Shown in pieces: positions 1 through 10,911 of a stretch of 64,000 bases of DNA. The DNA lies in contig CM068377.1 of assembly GCA_034770075.1 (NCBI GenBank), forward strand, positions 69,294,358-69,358,357. Direction: 5' to 3'. The translations under genes and the position numbers were made by a program. This stretch comes from Aralia elata. Taxonomy: Eukaryota; Streptophyta; Magnoliopsida; Apiales; Araliaceae. Under the pieces are notes generated by a model. The model saw only the letters and a list, made by a program, of their open reading frames with translations. It was not told where the DNA came from and ran no database searches. How positions within the stretch are numbered: the first letter of the stretch is position 1; each line of letters begins with the position of its first letter.

Positions 1-239
1 CACAAAACCTTCACATTTTGCATCCTAGCGCCTAAAGCGCTCATCCTAGCGCCTAAAGCGCTTTACCAGGACCAAGTAATTACAAAAATGCCACTCAGCT
101 CAAATTTTAATCCTTTTTAATTCTTTTCTTCACCAAATGACTTATATTCCCCTCCAACTCCATCCTACAATAAATAAACACAAAAATAAATAAAATGATA
201 CTAAAAACACTTAAGAATAACAATAATTAAGCTCAACAA
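1..239. other. Unassigned AT-rich left flank
   Basis: No coding frame or recognisable element edge is visible before the Athila gag homology begins near 240. The only structure is a perfect 21-bp tandem duplication at 21-41 and 42-62, with core CCTAGCGCCTAAAGCGCT. It may be a truncated LTR or another insertion whose left edge is outside the window. Confidence 0.5.
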
Positions 240-1330
240 TACCTAATTCATAGGTATGAAACCCACTCATCACCTCCCAATCAAATAGACGATCAACACC
301 TAATTTAGTACTTTTATGAGGGATTATCACCAATGGATCGGAGTATGATCGATGCTGCGAGTGGAGGAGCACTAGTAGATAAAATACCGGAGGCTGCAAG
401 GGCTTTAATTACAAATATGGCTGTTAATTCTCAGCATTATGGGATAAGGAATGACCTCGCACCTGCAAGAGTGAATGAGATGACCACGAGCAATCTTGAA
501 CAACAAATTTTTGATTTGACTGCGATTGTTAGATAAATGGCTACAGGAAATGCACCAGTAGAAAACGTTTGTGGTATTTGTTTAATGGGTGGTCATAGTA
601 CTGATTCTTGTCCGACATTGCAAGAAGATGAAACCGCACAACAAGCTAATGCGATGGGAAACTATCAGGCATAACCTCAGCGGAAGTATGACCCATATTC
701 AAATACTTACAATCCAGGATGGAGGGATCACCCTAACCTTAGTTATGGAGGAAATAGGCCACCAGCGCAAGGCGTGTATCCGGTTAGACAACAAGGGTTC
801 CCACAAGGCTCTCAACCAACTCAATCCCAATATCAACCTAGACAGGCAGTCCTGCAAATTTTGGAATATCTTTGGAAGACATGTTCAAGGCATTCATGAG
901 TCAAACACAACAGTTCCAGCAGAAAACGAAAAATTCTGTTCAAGACTTGAGAAATTAGATAAGTCAACTTGCCACTATAGTGGGGAGGTTGGATTCTCAA
1001 GGTTCAGGAAAGTTGCCCTCCCAAACAGTTGTTAACCCAAGAGAGAATGCTAGTGCGATTACACTAAGGAGTGGAAAAGAGTTGGAAGGACCCAAAGCAG
1101 TTACGGAATTTGAAGAGGAAAAGGTTAAAGAGGAGACTGTTACCCCATCTACTTCAGTTAAGACCCCGCCAATGTCGTTCCCACCTAGAACACACAAGAT
1201 TTCAAAGGAGGAAAAAGAAAAGAAAATTTTGGAAACCTTCAGGAAGGTAGAAGTAAATATTCCTCTTTTGGAGGCCATCAAACAAGTGCCCAGGTACGCA
1301 ACTTTTGAAAGAATTGTGCACTAACAAAAG
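240..1330 (+). pseudogene. Athila-like gag remnant
   Basis: This is the decayed gag of an Athila-lineage Ty3/gypsy retrotransposon; intact gag would form the cytoplasmic virus-like particle. The reading starts in mid-gag with a segment resembling YFYEGLSPMDRSMIDAASGG. A single CCHC knuckle follows at about 570-613 (CGICLMGGHSTDSC). Next come a Gln/Pro-rich linker and the lineage-typical stretch NAITLRSGKEL-like (here SAITLRSGKEL) near 1050-1085, then an NIPLLEAIKQVPRYATF segment near 1255-1310. The frame is broken by stops (for example 534-536 and 672-674) and shifts near 870-950 and 1320. The gag start is missing. Assignment to Athila rests on the order of these motifs and the following protease; confidence is high for the lineage and nil for function. 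Confidence 0.8.
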
Positions 1331-1379
1331 AAAATTGAAAGATGATGAAAAAGTCACTGTAGGAGAAAATGTGTGAGCA

Positions 1380-2760
1380 GTGCTTCAAAGAAAAATGCCC
1401 CTTAAATGTAAAGATCCAAGAATATTTACAATCCCATGCAGAATAGGTAATACCAGATTTGAGAAAGCTATGTTAGATTTAGGAGCTTCAATAAATGTCA
1501 TGCCATTATCTGTATTTGCTTCTTTAAATTTAGGACCTTTGAAACAAACTGGTGTTATCATTCAACTTGCTGATCGTACTAACACTTACCCATAATTGAA
1601 GATGTTTTAGTGCAAGTGAATCAACTAATTTTTCCTACAGATTTTTACATTGTGGATATGGAAGATGATAGATCTCCAAATCCCTTGCATATCTTGTTAG
1701 GAAGGCCATTCTTGAAAACAGCGAGGACAATGATCGATGTGCATAATAGGACCTTGACCATGGAATTTGATGGAGAGAAAATTCAGTTCAATATATATGA
1801 CACCATGAAGTACCCTAGTGATGTTGATCATGTTTTTGCCATTGACATCATTGATTCTATAGTGCAGGGATCTTTTGAACAAGAACACAGGGAAAGCTTG
1901 GAGATGGCCATCACTAATAACTTGGACATTGATAAAGAGGAAGGATTTGACCAGAATCAGGAATTGAAGGAAATTGTGGATGCATTGCACTCTTTACCAA
2001 AATTCACAGATAAGTATATAGTTCAATCAATTCAATTGCCTGTTTCTCATAAACAATTGTTACCATCTGTGGAGCAAGCTCCAATCTTAGAATTGAAACC
2101 CTTACCTGCTCACTTGAAATATGCATATTTAGGGACTAATGAAACTTTACCTGTGATTATTGCTAGTAATCTAACCAAAGTGTACGAAGAGAAATTGTTA
2201 AGAGTCCTAAGGGACCATGTCACGGTGTTTGGTTGGACAATAGCAGATATCAAAGGTATAAGCCCCGCGATGTGCATGCATAGGATTCTTTTGGATGATG
2301 GAGAAAAACCCATAAGAGAAGCACAACGAAGATTAAATCCACCCATGATGGAGGTAGTCAAGAAAAAGATTATAAAATTACTTGATGCAGGTATAATCTA
2401 CCCTATCTCCGACAGTCAGTGGGTGAGTCCAGTATAGGTAGTTCCGAAGAAGTCTGGAATAACTATCATCACGAATGACAATAATGAGTAGGTACCCACC
2501 CGGATGCAAACAGGATGGAGAGTGTGTATTGACTACAGGAAATTAAATACTGTAACTAGAAAAGACCACTTTCATCTTCCCTTTATTGATCAAATGCTAG
2601 AAATATTGGAGGGGCATACTTATTATTGCTTTCTAGATGGTTTTTCAGGTTATAATCAGATCGTGATTGCGCCCGAAGACCAGGAAAAGACCACATTCAC
2701 ATGTCCATTTGGTACCTTTGTATACCGGAGGATGTCATTTGGACTTTGCAATGCACCAGG
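1380..2760 (+). pseudogene. Athila-like protease and 5' half of RT
   Basis: This continues the same Athila-like polyprotein. The aspartic protease is recognisable as MLDLGASINVMPLSVF (about 1470-1520), with the later motif ILLGRPFLKTARTMIDV (about 1690-1740). A frameshift near 1595-1610 separates the two. A long linker leads to RT, with CIDYRKLNTVTRKDHF at about 2528-2575 and FGLCNAPG ending at 2760. Stops at 2435-2437 and 2489-2491 and the frameshift make it non-functional. The reading stops abruptly inside the RT palm because Tekay-A inserted here. It resumes in register at 57224, so this and the 57224-57518 fragment are one interrupted gene. Confidence 0.85.
2756..2760. repeat. TSD CCAGG, left flank of Tekay-A
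   Basis: The five bases CCAGG precede the TG of the Tekay-A LTR and recur at 57219-57223 just after its terminal CA. Removing 2761-57223 rejoins the Athila RT reading frame exactly. Confidence 0.95.
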
Positions 2761-3069
2761 TGTAATATTCCGAACCCTAATAAGATTTGTATATGTAAAT
2801 TATGTGTTTAATAAATGAATTTTCAGGATCTGACTTTGTATTATGTGATTGTGTATTTTATTAAACAATAAGGTCAAATAAAATTTTTTCGCCAAGCAGC
2901 TGTGTCGTGCTTAATCGGACAAAATGATTTGTCGTGCTTCCGGCGAATTCACCGAGAAGCGTCTCGGCAAATTATTTTTGTAAGCCGCTATGTCGTGCTT
3001 GGAAATGATGAAGTGCTTTGTCGTGCTTCGGAGTTAATATAATATTATATTAACTGATAAAAATCTAAA

Positions 3070-3340
3070 ATAAGTTAATTAGGGTTTAGAATGTTAAACT
3101 GAATTAGAAACCCTAATTAAGAAACCCTAATCGGTAAAAGTTATCCGAATTGGTCCATTAAAACCCTAATTACTGTACAAGAATCTTAATTGATATAATT
3201 AAGATCTAAATAATGAATCATAATATTAATTATGAATTATTGAACTTATATTAAAACCCTAATTGAAGATTAAAACCCTAATTATAGGATTGAAAACCCT
3301 AAACCCTAATTTGAAACCCTAAAACCCTAATTTGATTCTA
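3070..3340 (+). promoter_or_regulatory. Telo-box (AAACCCTAA) cluster in LTR U3
   Basis: About ten copies of AAACCCTAA or its reverse complement lie within 270 bp, spaced irregularly, roughly 300-575 bp upstream of the TATA box; single copies also occur near 3625 and 3785. The 3' LTR repeats the pattern at 53545-53800. Telo boxes are known binding sites for plant telobox-binding proteins. A regulatory role here is inferred. Confidence 0.55.
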
Positions 3341-3644
3341 TAACATTAAATTATGAAATGATAAACTTTAATTATGATATATTATCTTAAATAAGTTATT
3401 ACTACACATGATTAAGCACCCTAATCATGATTAGCAAAAATTTAGGTTTAATTAGTAAGTAAATAAATCAAAAATAAAATTAAACCAATAAAAATGAAGC
3501 TAGGAGTGTGCAAGCTTGTGCTCAACACACTCCAGCACAAGCATGTCAACCAAGATCAGATTAGAGCAGCACAAGTTCACAAGCTAAGATATTTTGGAGG
3601 TTAAAATGGGAAAGAAACTTAATAAAACCCTAATTCTAAGTTGC

Positions 3645-3652
3645 TATAAATA
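3645..3652 (+). promoter_or_regulatory. TATA box of Tekay-A 5' LTR
   Basis: TATAAATA sits in the context GCTATAAATAG downstream of the telo-box cluster. It is conserved in the 3' LTR at about 54101-54108. It is the best candidate for the LTR core promoter, with transcription starting some 30 bp downstream. Confidence 0.6.
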
Positions 3653-3933
3653 GAATGAGATTCTGACCATTTAACCTAAGAATTTTACAAAGCTTATACA
3701 CTCACAAACATACCATAACAAGCCCCTGCAACCACAAGTTCAGAATCAAAAGCCAGAAATCAAAATTTGAAGAAAAAGGTGCATAAACCCTAATTTTAAG
3801 TTTGATCTTCAAGCCTGCAAAAATTTTGTATTTTAGATGTTTAGGATTATGTATAAACATGTTATATAATGATCTGGGTTGGTTAAACAAGTAACCATAA
3901 TGTCTAAAGGGTCGAATTTGATCAAAAACCCAA

Positions 3934-4661
3934 ACTGTTCTTGGCAGTCAAGAACAGTCTGACAAGCTATTTTGTCAGAGCTTTTGATCGGCTTAAAATA
4001 TTTGTTTGATGTGTTTTAAAGCATGCATCAGTAGTATGCCATGTTAGCTTTAAGATCCAACTTGTAGAATGGTTAAATTATCTCTAGAATGAAAGTTATT
4101 AATGGTCAAAACCCATTGACCGACCATGAGAACCTGTTTCTGGGTTACCCAGAAACTTGAAGAACACTCTGACAGTGTTCTGACAGTTTTTCAACGCGCC
4201 CAGATCGTGCCTAGATGATGTGTAATATGTTATTTCTTGTTATAAATATGTTCTTTGGTATGTAAACAACAATCTTGAAGCATCAAAACACATTTAGCTA
4301 ACATAGAATCAAAGTTATTAATGGTCAAACTGCGTTGACCGTTATGACTGTATGAGTTTCTGGGTTACCCAGAAACTCAAGAACAGTTATGAACGACTAG
4401 TTTGACCATGATTTTTAGAGCATCAATTGATGTTGTTTGAGATGAAATTTAATATGTCGTTATACACTGTCATGTTGGCTATAACAACAAACAAAAATCA
4501 AGAACAAACAATAACCCAACTGAGATTAATTTGAGGTCAAAAGTCACTGTTCGACCATGACCAAGTGTTCTTCATGAAGAACACCTTTAGCGACGAAATG
4601 CATGTTCAAACCCAGAAACCTTTAAACGTATGCAGAGCGTCGCTAAAGCCCTTTAGCGACG
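3934..4661 (+). repeat. Series of perfect palindromes in Tekay-A LTR
   Basis: Five inverted repeats stand in 730 bp. They are 3934-3958 (arms ACTGTTCTTG, 5-nt loop), 4136-4156 (GTTTCTGGGT, 1-nt centre), 4354-4378 (GAGTTTCTGGGT, 1-nt centre), 4565-4584 (perfect, GTGTTCTTCATGAAGAACAC) and 4638-4661 (CGTCGCTAAAG, 2-nt loop). The 3' LTR keeps them, for example 55093-55118 with a 12-bp arm. They fall downstream of the TATA box, so they would be in the transcript leader. Confidence 0.75.
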
Positions 4662-4664
4662 GAT

Positions 4665-5450
4665 TTTCAATAAAAATAAAATAAAAATTAATTAAATAAA
4701 TTATAAAATAATAAATAAATATTAAATAATTATTAATAATTCATAAATATATTCGAAAATTCATTTTTAATTATAAAAAATTTATTTTAAATATTTTTAT
4801 ATAATCAGAAATATTATTTAATTTAATTAAATAATAAATAATAATTATAATAAATCATTTAATAATTGTTTTAATTATTTAAAAATGATATTAAATTATT
4901 AAATAATTATATTAATTATTTAAAAATGATATTAAAGTAAATAAAATTATTATATATAATAATTAAATAAAATATTAAATATTTAAATATTATTAATGAT
5001 AAATAAATTAGTTAAATAATATATTAAGTATTTAAAAATACTTTAAATGATAATTAAATCATTTAGATATTAAATTAAGTTTTGAAAATTATTATAAGTA
5101 ATAATTAAATTATTATAATGATAAAATAAATTCTAAAAATATTATTAATGATAAAATAAATCATTTAAATAATATTCTATCTTTCTAAAAATATTATAAA
5201 TGATAAATAAATCATTTAAATAATATTTTAGGTATCCAAAAATATTCTAAATGATAAATAAATTATTTAAAGGACATATTAGTGTTCTAAAAATTATTCT
5301 AAATGATAATTAAATCATTTAAAATTATTTCTAAGTTTGTAAAATTATTTAAAAATATTTCTGAGCTTATAAAAATTATTTAAAAATAATATTAAGCTTT
5401 GAAAAGTGTTATAAATAATAAATAAATTATTTAGACTAATAATTAAACTT
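4665..5450. other. AT-rich low-complexity block of LTR
   Basis: The block consists of runs of A and T with recurring units such as AATGATAAATAAAT and TTATTTAAA. It is repeated in the 3' LTR at about 55120-55890. No coding potential is seen. It is probably a slippage-prone interior of the LTR. Confidence 0.7.
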
Positions 5451-6300
5451 CCAAATGAAGTTTTATCGAACAATCTATGTGTTTAGCTCTTAAGGACGCA
5501 ATCGAGATACCCAATCAACGTCGAACCTTAATGAAACTTGTCTAGATTAGCGTAATACATGTTTATATAAGTTCTAACACTTATATATTTGACAACGTAG
5601 GCTACGTACGCTGACACCTTGTGTGAAATTAAGTTAAACGAACTACGCTAAGGTAAGTGTCCTAACCTTATTCAATTTATATTTATGCAAGTCCTCTATA
5701 TCTTGCTATCGATTATTGTGAAGTTATTGCTTCTTGTTCAGCATAACTTAAAAATGAATCATTGTTCATATATTTAAAGCTTAAATTTGTTGTGTCAAAC
5801 CAAATTATTTTGGTATGACATCTTATACTGAGTAAAATGAGACACCTTGGATGAAAGGTGATCTCGAAAGCCTTGTGATAAGGTAGTGTGACCGTCAATG
5901 GAATAAAATTGACATAAATGGTAGGATGATATGCATACTCCTAGGATATTGGTGAGGTTGATCATCTACCAAATATCCAAAACTCAAATGGTTCTAAGTC
6001 ATTAAATACTGATAGAACTAAATGAAATATATGGTTCATGTCTCAGTATACATCATTGACATCTTTCAAATCAAACACATGGTGTTTACATATTCAAATA
6101 AACTTGCTGAGCATTTGTAGCTCATTCTTGCGCATATCTTCTTTGCAGCTTTAAATGATAATCCCAGCACATCTGGTACAGACAAGGGAAAAGGACATGT
6201 TTATTAGTTTTAATTTCTGTTCTGAATAATTCAAGTCTTTTATAAGGCTTTGTTGTAATAACTTAGTACTGAGAATAATGTAATCGAACCAAATGATATG

Positions 6301-6305
6301 TAATA
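6301..6305. repeat. TSD TAATA, left flank of Tekay-B
   Basis: TAATA is repeated at 13769-13773. Excision restores the sequence seen uninterrupted in the 3' LTR of Tekay-A near 56745. Confidence 0.93.
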
Positions 6306-7906
6306 TGTGACACCCCCAAATCCGGGTTACCTCAAACCACACAAATTTGGTGCTCACTATCCATACACAACCACTGTCTACCCATAAACAAAAGATTTTG
6401 AGTAAAGCTAACTAAATGATAAAGAAATATCTCCCATAAGAGGGTTACATAGTTTCTCAAAATAAGTCCCAGGTTCTCTAACCTTTATTACATCTCTTAA
6501 AATGCGGAGAGATAAATAAATAGCTAATAGGTCTCAATTACACAGCCACATAAATAAAAATAACAAGTCTTCACGTAATAGCAAATCATCGTCACTTGCT
6601 CATTTTTCCTTTTCCTTTGCTAGTAGACGGCTCATTCGTTGTCTCAACTTTAGCTGCAAGGGTTTAGTATGCAAGGGTGAGCAAAACAAGTGCCCACCAA
6701 AATAACAATGAATACTTTTTAAATAATCTAATTTGTACGGTATAACTTTTCTACTGAATGATAATTAGGAATGGAAACGTCTGAAAGCTCAATAGAATAT
6801 AAATAGAACTTCAAGATATACTGAGAGTGATATACTAAGGGTCACAAGACCTCGAACTATGTCCTAGTTTAACAGATAAGTTTGCTGTAACCTTTAACAG
6901 TTTAATAAACTATAACTGGACTATTCATCTCGTACTCAGGGTGATCAGCCCGTTGTACAATGTATTGTGCACAACCATTCAACGCTTTTGCGTAAGTATT
7001 CCCCTATACTAGGGTTGTTCTTCTCAGTTTATGTAATCTAAGGACTCAGTTCAACAAAATAGAATTTAAACAACTTAGAATATGATCAAAGATTAACAAC
7101 AGTGATACACAATGATATAGATTTTGTATATCTAAGATATTAGAATAATGACTTTAATTAACTTGAGCTTGGAATAACAAGAATCCAAAATAAGAAGTTT
7201 AAGGCATGCAATAATAACTTGCTAAATAAGAAAGTAGGATTTAGAAGCTTGCATAAACTGGAATCGAGATAAGATAAGAACACTTGCGTCAAGTAAATTT
7301 AAGATTTAAAACATGTTTAGTGTAAAACAGTTGAGAATAGGAAACTTGCCTCGTGCGTAGTTTTCCTAATTACAAACCACGTACAATAAACAACCTACAT
7401 ATTCCGTTTGTATAGCAACAAAAATAATTAGTTACAATATTCACGTACATTAACACTCCAATCCTCATCTCAATTTCCAATTAATCACTGATTATCAATC
7501 CTATTTCAGAAGCTACAAGCTTAGCTACAACAACATAACACTTTAAGAATCCCAAAACTTATCTTTAAGTTAAGGTATAACTACTTTATATTTAATCATC
7601 ATTAAATATTCACTTAGAATCCATCTTAACATCTTGATATTCATTTATTATATTAATTTAAGTTTTAATCCTGCATAAAGTGAGACATCACAGTTACCAA
7701 AAAAAATAAAAAAAAAATAACTTTTCCAGCAATGATCTCGCTGAGGCGAGAATTTACTTAACAATTTTCTCGCCGGGACGAGAGTTTGCTTTACAATTTT
7801 CTCGCCGGGGCGAACTCTCGCCGGGGTGAGAGTTTTCTATACAATTTTCTCGCCGAGGCAAGAAACTTGACTGCAACCTCCCACAGTTCGCGAACTAGCA
7901 AATCAC
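6306..7906 (-). repeat. 3' LTR of Tekay-B, truncated
   Basis: It matches 10912-12520 of the full LTR almost base for base, then stops near 7903-7909 where it joins pol sequence. The missing part corresponds to the U3 side (12525-13768 of the other copy). A palindromic CTCGCC/GGCGAG array is present at 7735-7862. Confidence 0.88.
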
Positions 7907-9607
7907 TAAATCAATAACGAATTCAATCTCTCTATCTGGAGGTAATCCCGGCAAATCATCCAGAAAAACATCCACAAAATCCCTCACCACTGGTATTTCT
8001 TCTAATTTTGTATCGGTCTTTCGAGTATCTACCACATGAGCTAAATACCCTACACATCCTTGCTTCAGTAACTTCTTAGCCTGCATAATCGTTAGACAAG
8101 TTGTTTGCCTTGGCGATTTGCTACCATAAAATACAATCTTCGACGGAGTCTTAAGGTTGACACACTTCTTTTGGCAATCAATAATCGCCCCATAACTATA
8201 CAACCAATCCATCCCTAGAATAACATCAAATTCCCTAAGTTTAATCGGAATAAGATTTACTGTCATCATATGACCATGGATATCTATCTCGCAATTTTTG
8301 TACACATACCTAATAGGTATCACTTCCCTATTGGCAATCTCTATGTTTAAGGGAAAGTCTAACTCTTCTCGGGGTATCTCCAGTTTCTCAGCAAAATCAT
8401 CAGAAATGAAAGAACAAGTTGCACCTGAATCAAAAAGTACATATGCATGCAAGTTATTTACTGGTAGGATACCTGCCACCACCTCCTTGGATCGAACCGC
8501 ATCCTGGACCGTCATATTAAAAGTGCGAGCAGTCGGGCGATTTGCTGTAGCTGGTCCAGAAATAGTTAGTGCACTTCCACTATTGCTTCCTTTGCCTCCA
8601 GTTCCCCCACTAGCAACTTTCCTTGGACAATCACGAGCAAGATGGTCTTTTGACCCGCACGTGAAACATGCACCCTTCTTTGGGGCAGTGCAGTTTGGAG
8701 CAATGTGGCCCTCTTGTCCACAGTTGTAACAAACTCTCTTTCTTTTCAAGCACACACCTGCATGATTCTTACCACAAGTTGCACAAGCTTCAGTTTTCTT
8801 CCTCTGGTTACTCTGCTAATTTCCAGTATAACCACCATCATTCCATTTTTGTTTTTGGTTTCCTCCCCCATTGCTACCACTCGGCCTACACTCGGTCTCA
8901 TTCCTTTTCTTTTTCTGCTCCTGGTTGCATTTGGTTAATGCATCACTTCCTCCCTCTACTATTATTGCTTTCTCTAACACCGCCGCAAACGTGTTGAGTT
9001 GAAACATAGAAACCCTACTATAAATCCAAGGTTTCAATCCCTGCTCGAATCGTCTATCCTTTCTCTCATCCGTGTTAACTTGATATGGTGCAAACCTCGC
9101 TAGTTCATTGAACCTTGCCGCGTATTCTGGCACTGTCATTGTTCCTTACTTAAGTTCAAGAAACTGAACCTCCATCTGGTTCTGAGCACTAGCCGGGAAA
9201 TACATTTCGAAGAACATCTCTTTAAACCGATCCCACGGTATAACACCTTCTCCTGCTCTCGTCTTGTTGGCTTGCCACCAGTAACTGGCTTCCGACTTTA
9301 ACATGAAAGTCGCAAAGGCAGTCTTTTGATCATTCCCAACCCTAGCAACTTCAAAAACTTTTTTCATTTCCATTACCTAGGTTTGCGCTTCTATCGGATC
9401 CATTGTTCCATTAAACTCAGGGGGACCAACGGCCTTAAAATCCTTAAAAGTCGTAGCTTGAGCTTGTGGTTGATTTGCAAAAACTCCAGTCAAAAGGTTC
9501 ACTAGTTGCTAAACTGGGTTAGCATTGGGTAGATTATTGTTATTGTTATTAGTAGACCCCTCTGGGGGTGGTTACTGACGGGGTCGTCCAACTCTTCTTG
9601 GCGGCAT
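7895..9607 (-). pseudogene. Tekay-B gag-protease fragment
   Basis: One minus-strand frame from the ATG at 9607-9605 encodes gag (capsid-like region with WWQANKTRAGEGVIPWDRFK), then a three-knuckle cysteine region. Two clear knuckles are CYNCGQEGHIAPNC and CFTCGSKDHLARDC (about 8735-8620). The aspartic protease follows, with LFDSGATCSFIS (about 8430-8395) and ILGMDWL (about 8225-8205). The frame continues to EIEFVIDL just before RT, where a deletion joins it to LTR sequence and creates a stop at 7895. Five earlier in-frame stops (9574, 9511, 9379, 9148, 8818) sit in Gln or Trp-like positions and are each explicable by one C-to-T change. Intact gag-pro would build and mature the particle; this copy cannot. 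Confidence 0.88.
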
Positions 9608-9893
9608 AATTCTGTTAAAGACAACGCTTTTTAGACAATTGCTAATTTTTTTTAAGTACTTATAACTTAATTAAAACATACTTAAATATTCAAAAGTAGA
9701 AACTTAACACATAACATTATTCAAAAAACTTCTTTATTGATTCATTCTCAAACTCAAAAGATAGCATTTTACTATTTACATCATCATCTAAGAAGACAAC
9801 TTCGGCATTTCACCATTAACATCTTATCCTATTATTTATATAAACTGGGATTTACATTCAAAATACTTGTTATAATATTATTTCTCTAATAAC

Positions 9894-10685
9894 TTAGGAA
9901 GACAACCCTCGGCGCACAGCCTCCTCACGTTCTTGCTCCATGATGCGAATTATAGTTCGGCAATCCACAAACCTCAGATGATCCTCTAACTGTGTTGGGT
10001 AATGGCGAACCCGGTCTTCAGCCCTATCTATCATCGTGTGGTAAATATACTCCATGTCATCGATCTTGAACTTCTTCGCATGAATCTCTCCTTTAGCACG
10101 ATCCAATCGTTGAGAAACCCTAATGTGAGCGTCTTCAACCCTATTACGCATAGCAGTTTCCTCCTTCAGAGCTTCTTTTAACTCCTCCATCGCAATCTTC
10201 AATTGGCCGATCTCAGACTTTAATTCATCATTCTCAGTTTTTAGTTCACCATTTTCAGCCTTCACCACCTCATTCTCTGACTTCACCTTTTCATTTTCAT
10301 CTAACAGTTGCTCCTGCTGACCCTCTACGTGAACTAATTTCCATTCTACATCACCCAACCGTACTTCTAAATCATAGATCTCTCCGTCCTTCTCCTTGAT
10401 AGTAATTCGGCGTGTCTCTGACACTTCCTCCAACACTCTGAGTTGCTCCCGAAGTTCGACATTTTCATCATATAACTGCTCGTACATCAGCTCCTCGGGA
10501 TCCTCCTCCTCTTCCTCCTCCTCCTGAATAGTGACCAGCCGCTACCCAGGTGCTTCCACAGTCACCAACCGTTCGCTGACAACATGAACATCTCTGACCT
10601 CCTCGTCTCCAGGCTCTGGGATATCCTCCCTCAGCACTGGGATCTGCTCAACTCGAATCTGACTAGTTTGTCCAACCTCCGACAT
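9894..10685 (-). pseudogene. Tekay-B pre-gag ORF (acidic coiled-coil protein)
   Basis: A 263-residue frame lies between the primer site and gag, with a single in-frame TAG at 10544-10542. The start at 10685 (MSEVGQTSQ) is chosen because it is the first ATG after the primer site and gives the longest frame. The protein has an acidic, Glu-rich N-terminal third, and a long heptad-rich coiled coil (about residues 70-190, with repeated ENxELKxEN units). Its basic C-terminal part contains RVRHYPTQLEDHLRF. A related C terminus (RVLKYPVEENRVDYM) ends the pre-gag ORF of Tekay-A, so this is a shared gene rather than chance. Its function is unknown to me; a structural or RNA-binding accessory role is only a guess. 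Confidence 0.75.
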
Positions 10686-10895
10686 CCTGACATTAAAATA
10701 TTTTAATTATTTAATCGATACTACTCGCGAGCACATTGGTTATTAAACACATAAGCACATAGAATGTTTTATTATCTTCAATGAATCCCTTAATTCATCC
10801 CTTAATACTCGATAGGAGTTTAGCACCACTATCTTTGTGATTTCCTAAAAGGTTAACTCCTAAGGTTTTTCCCCACCTACGGTTCTTAAACCTAT

Positions 10896-10908
10896 GGCTC
10901 TGATACCA
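10896..10908 (-). other. Primer binding site of Tekay-B (tRNA-iMet type)
   Basis: On the minus strand the sequence TGGTATCAGAGCC begins 3 nt inside the 5' LTR end at 10912. TGGTATCAGAGC is the classic site complementary to the 3' end of initiator tRNA-Met. It fixes the element's direction as minus. Confidence 0.93.
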
Positions 10909-10911
10909 ATC

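Noticed and set aside
3070..3340. Interstitial telomere tract
   Set aside because: The AAACCCTAA boxes are irregularly spaced and not a perfect heptamer array, and they are part of an LTR present twice.
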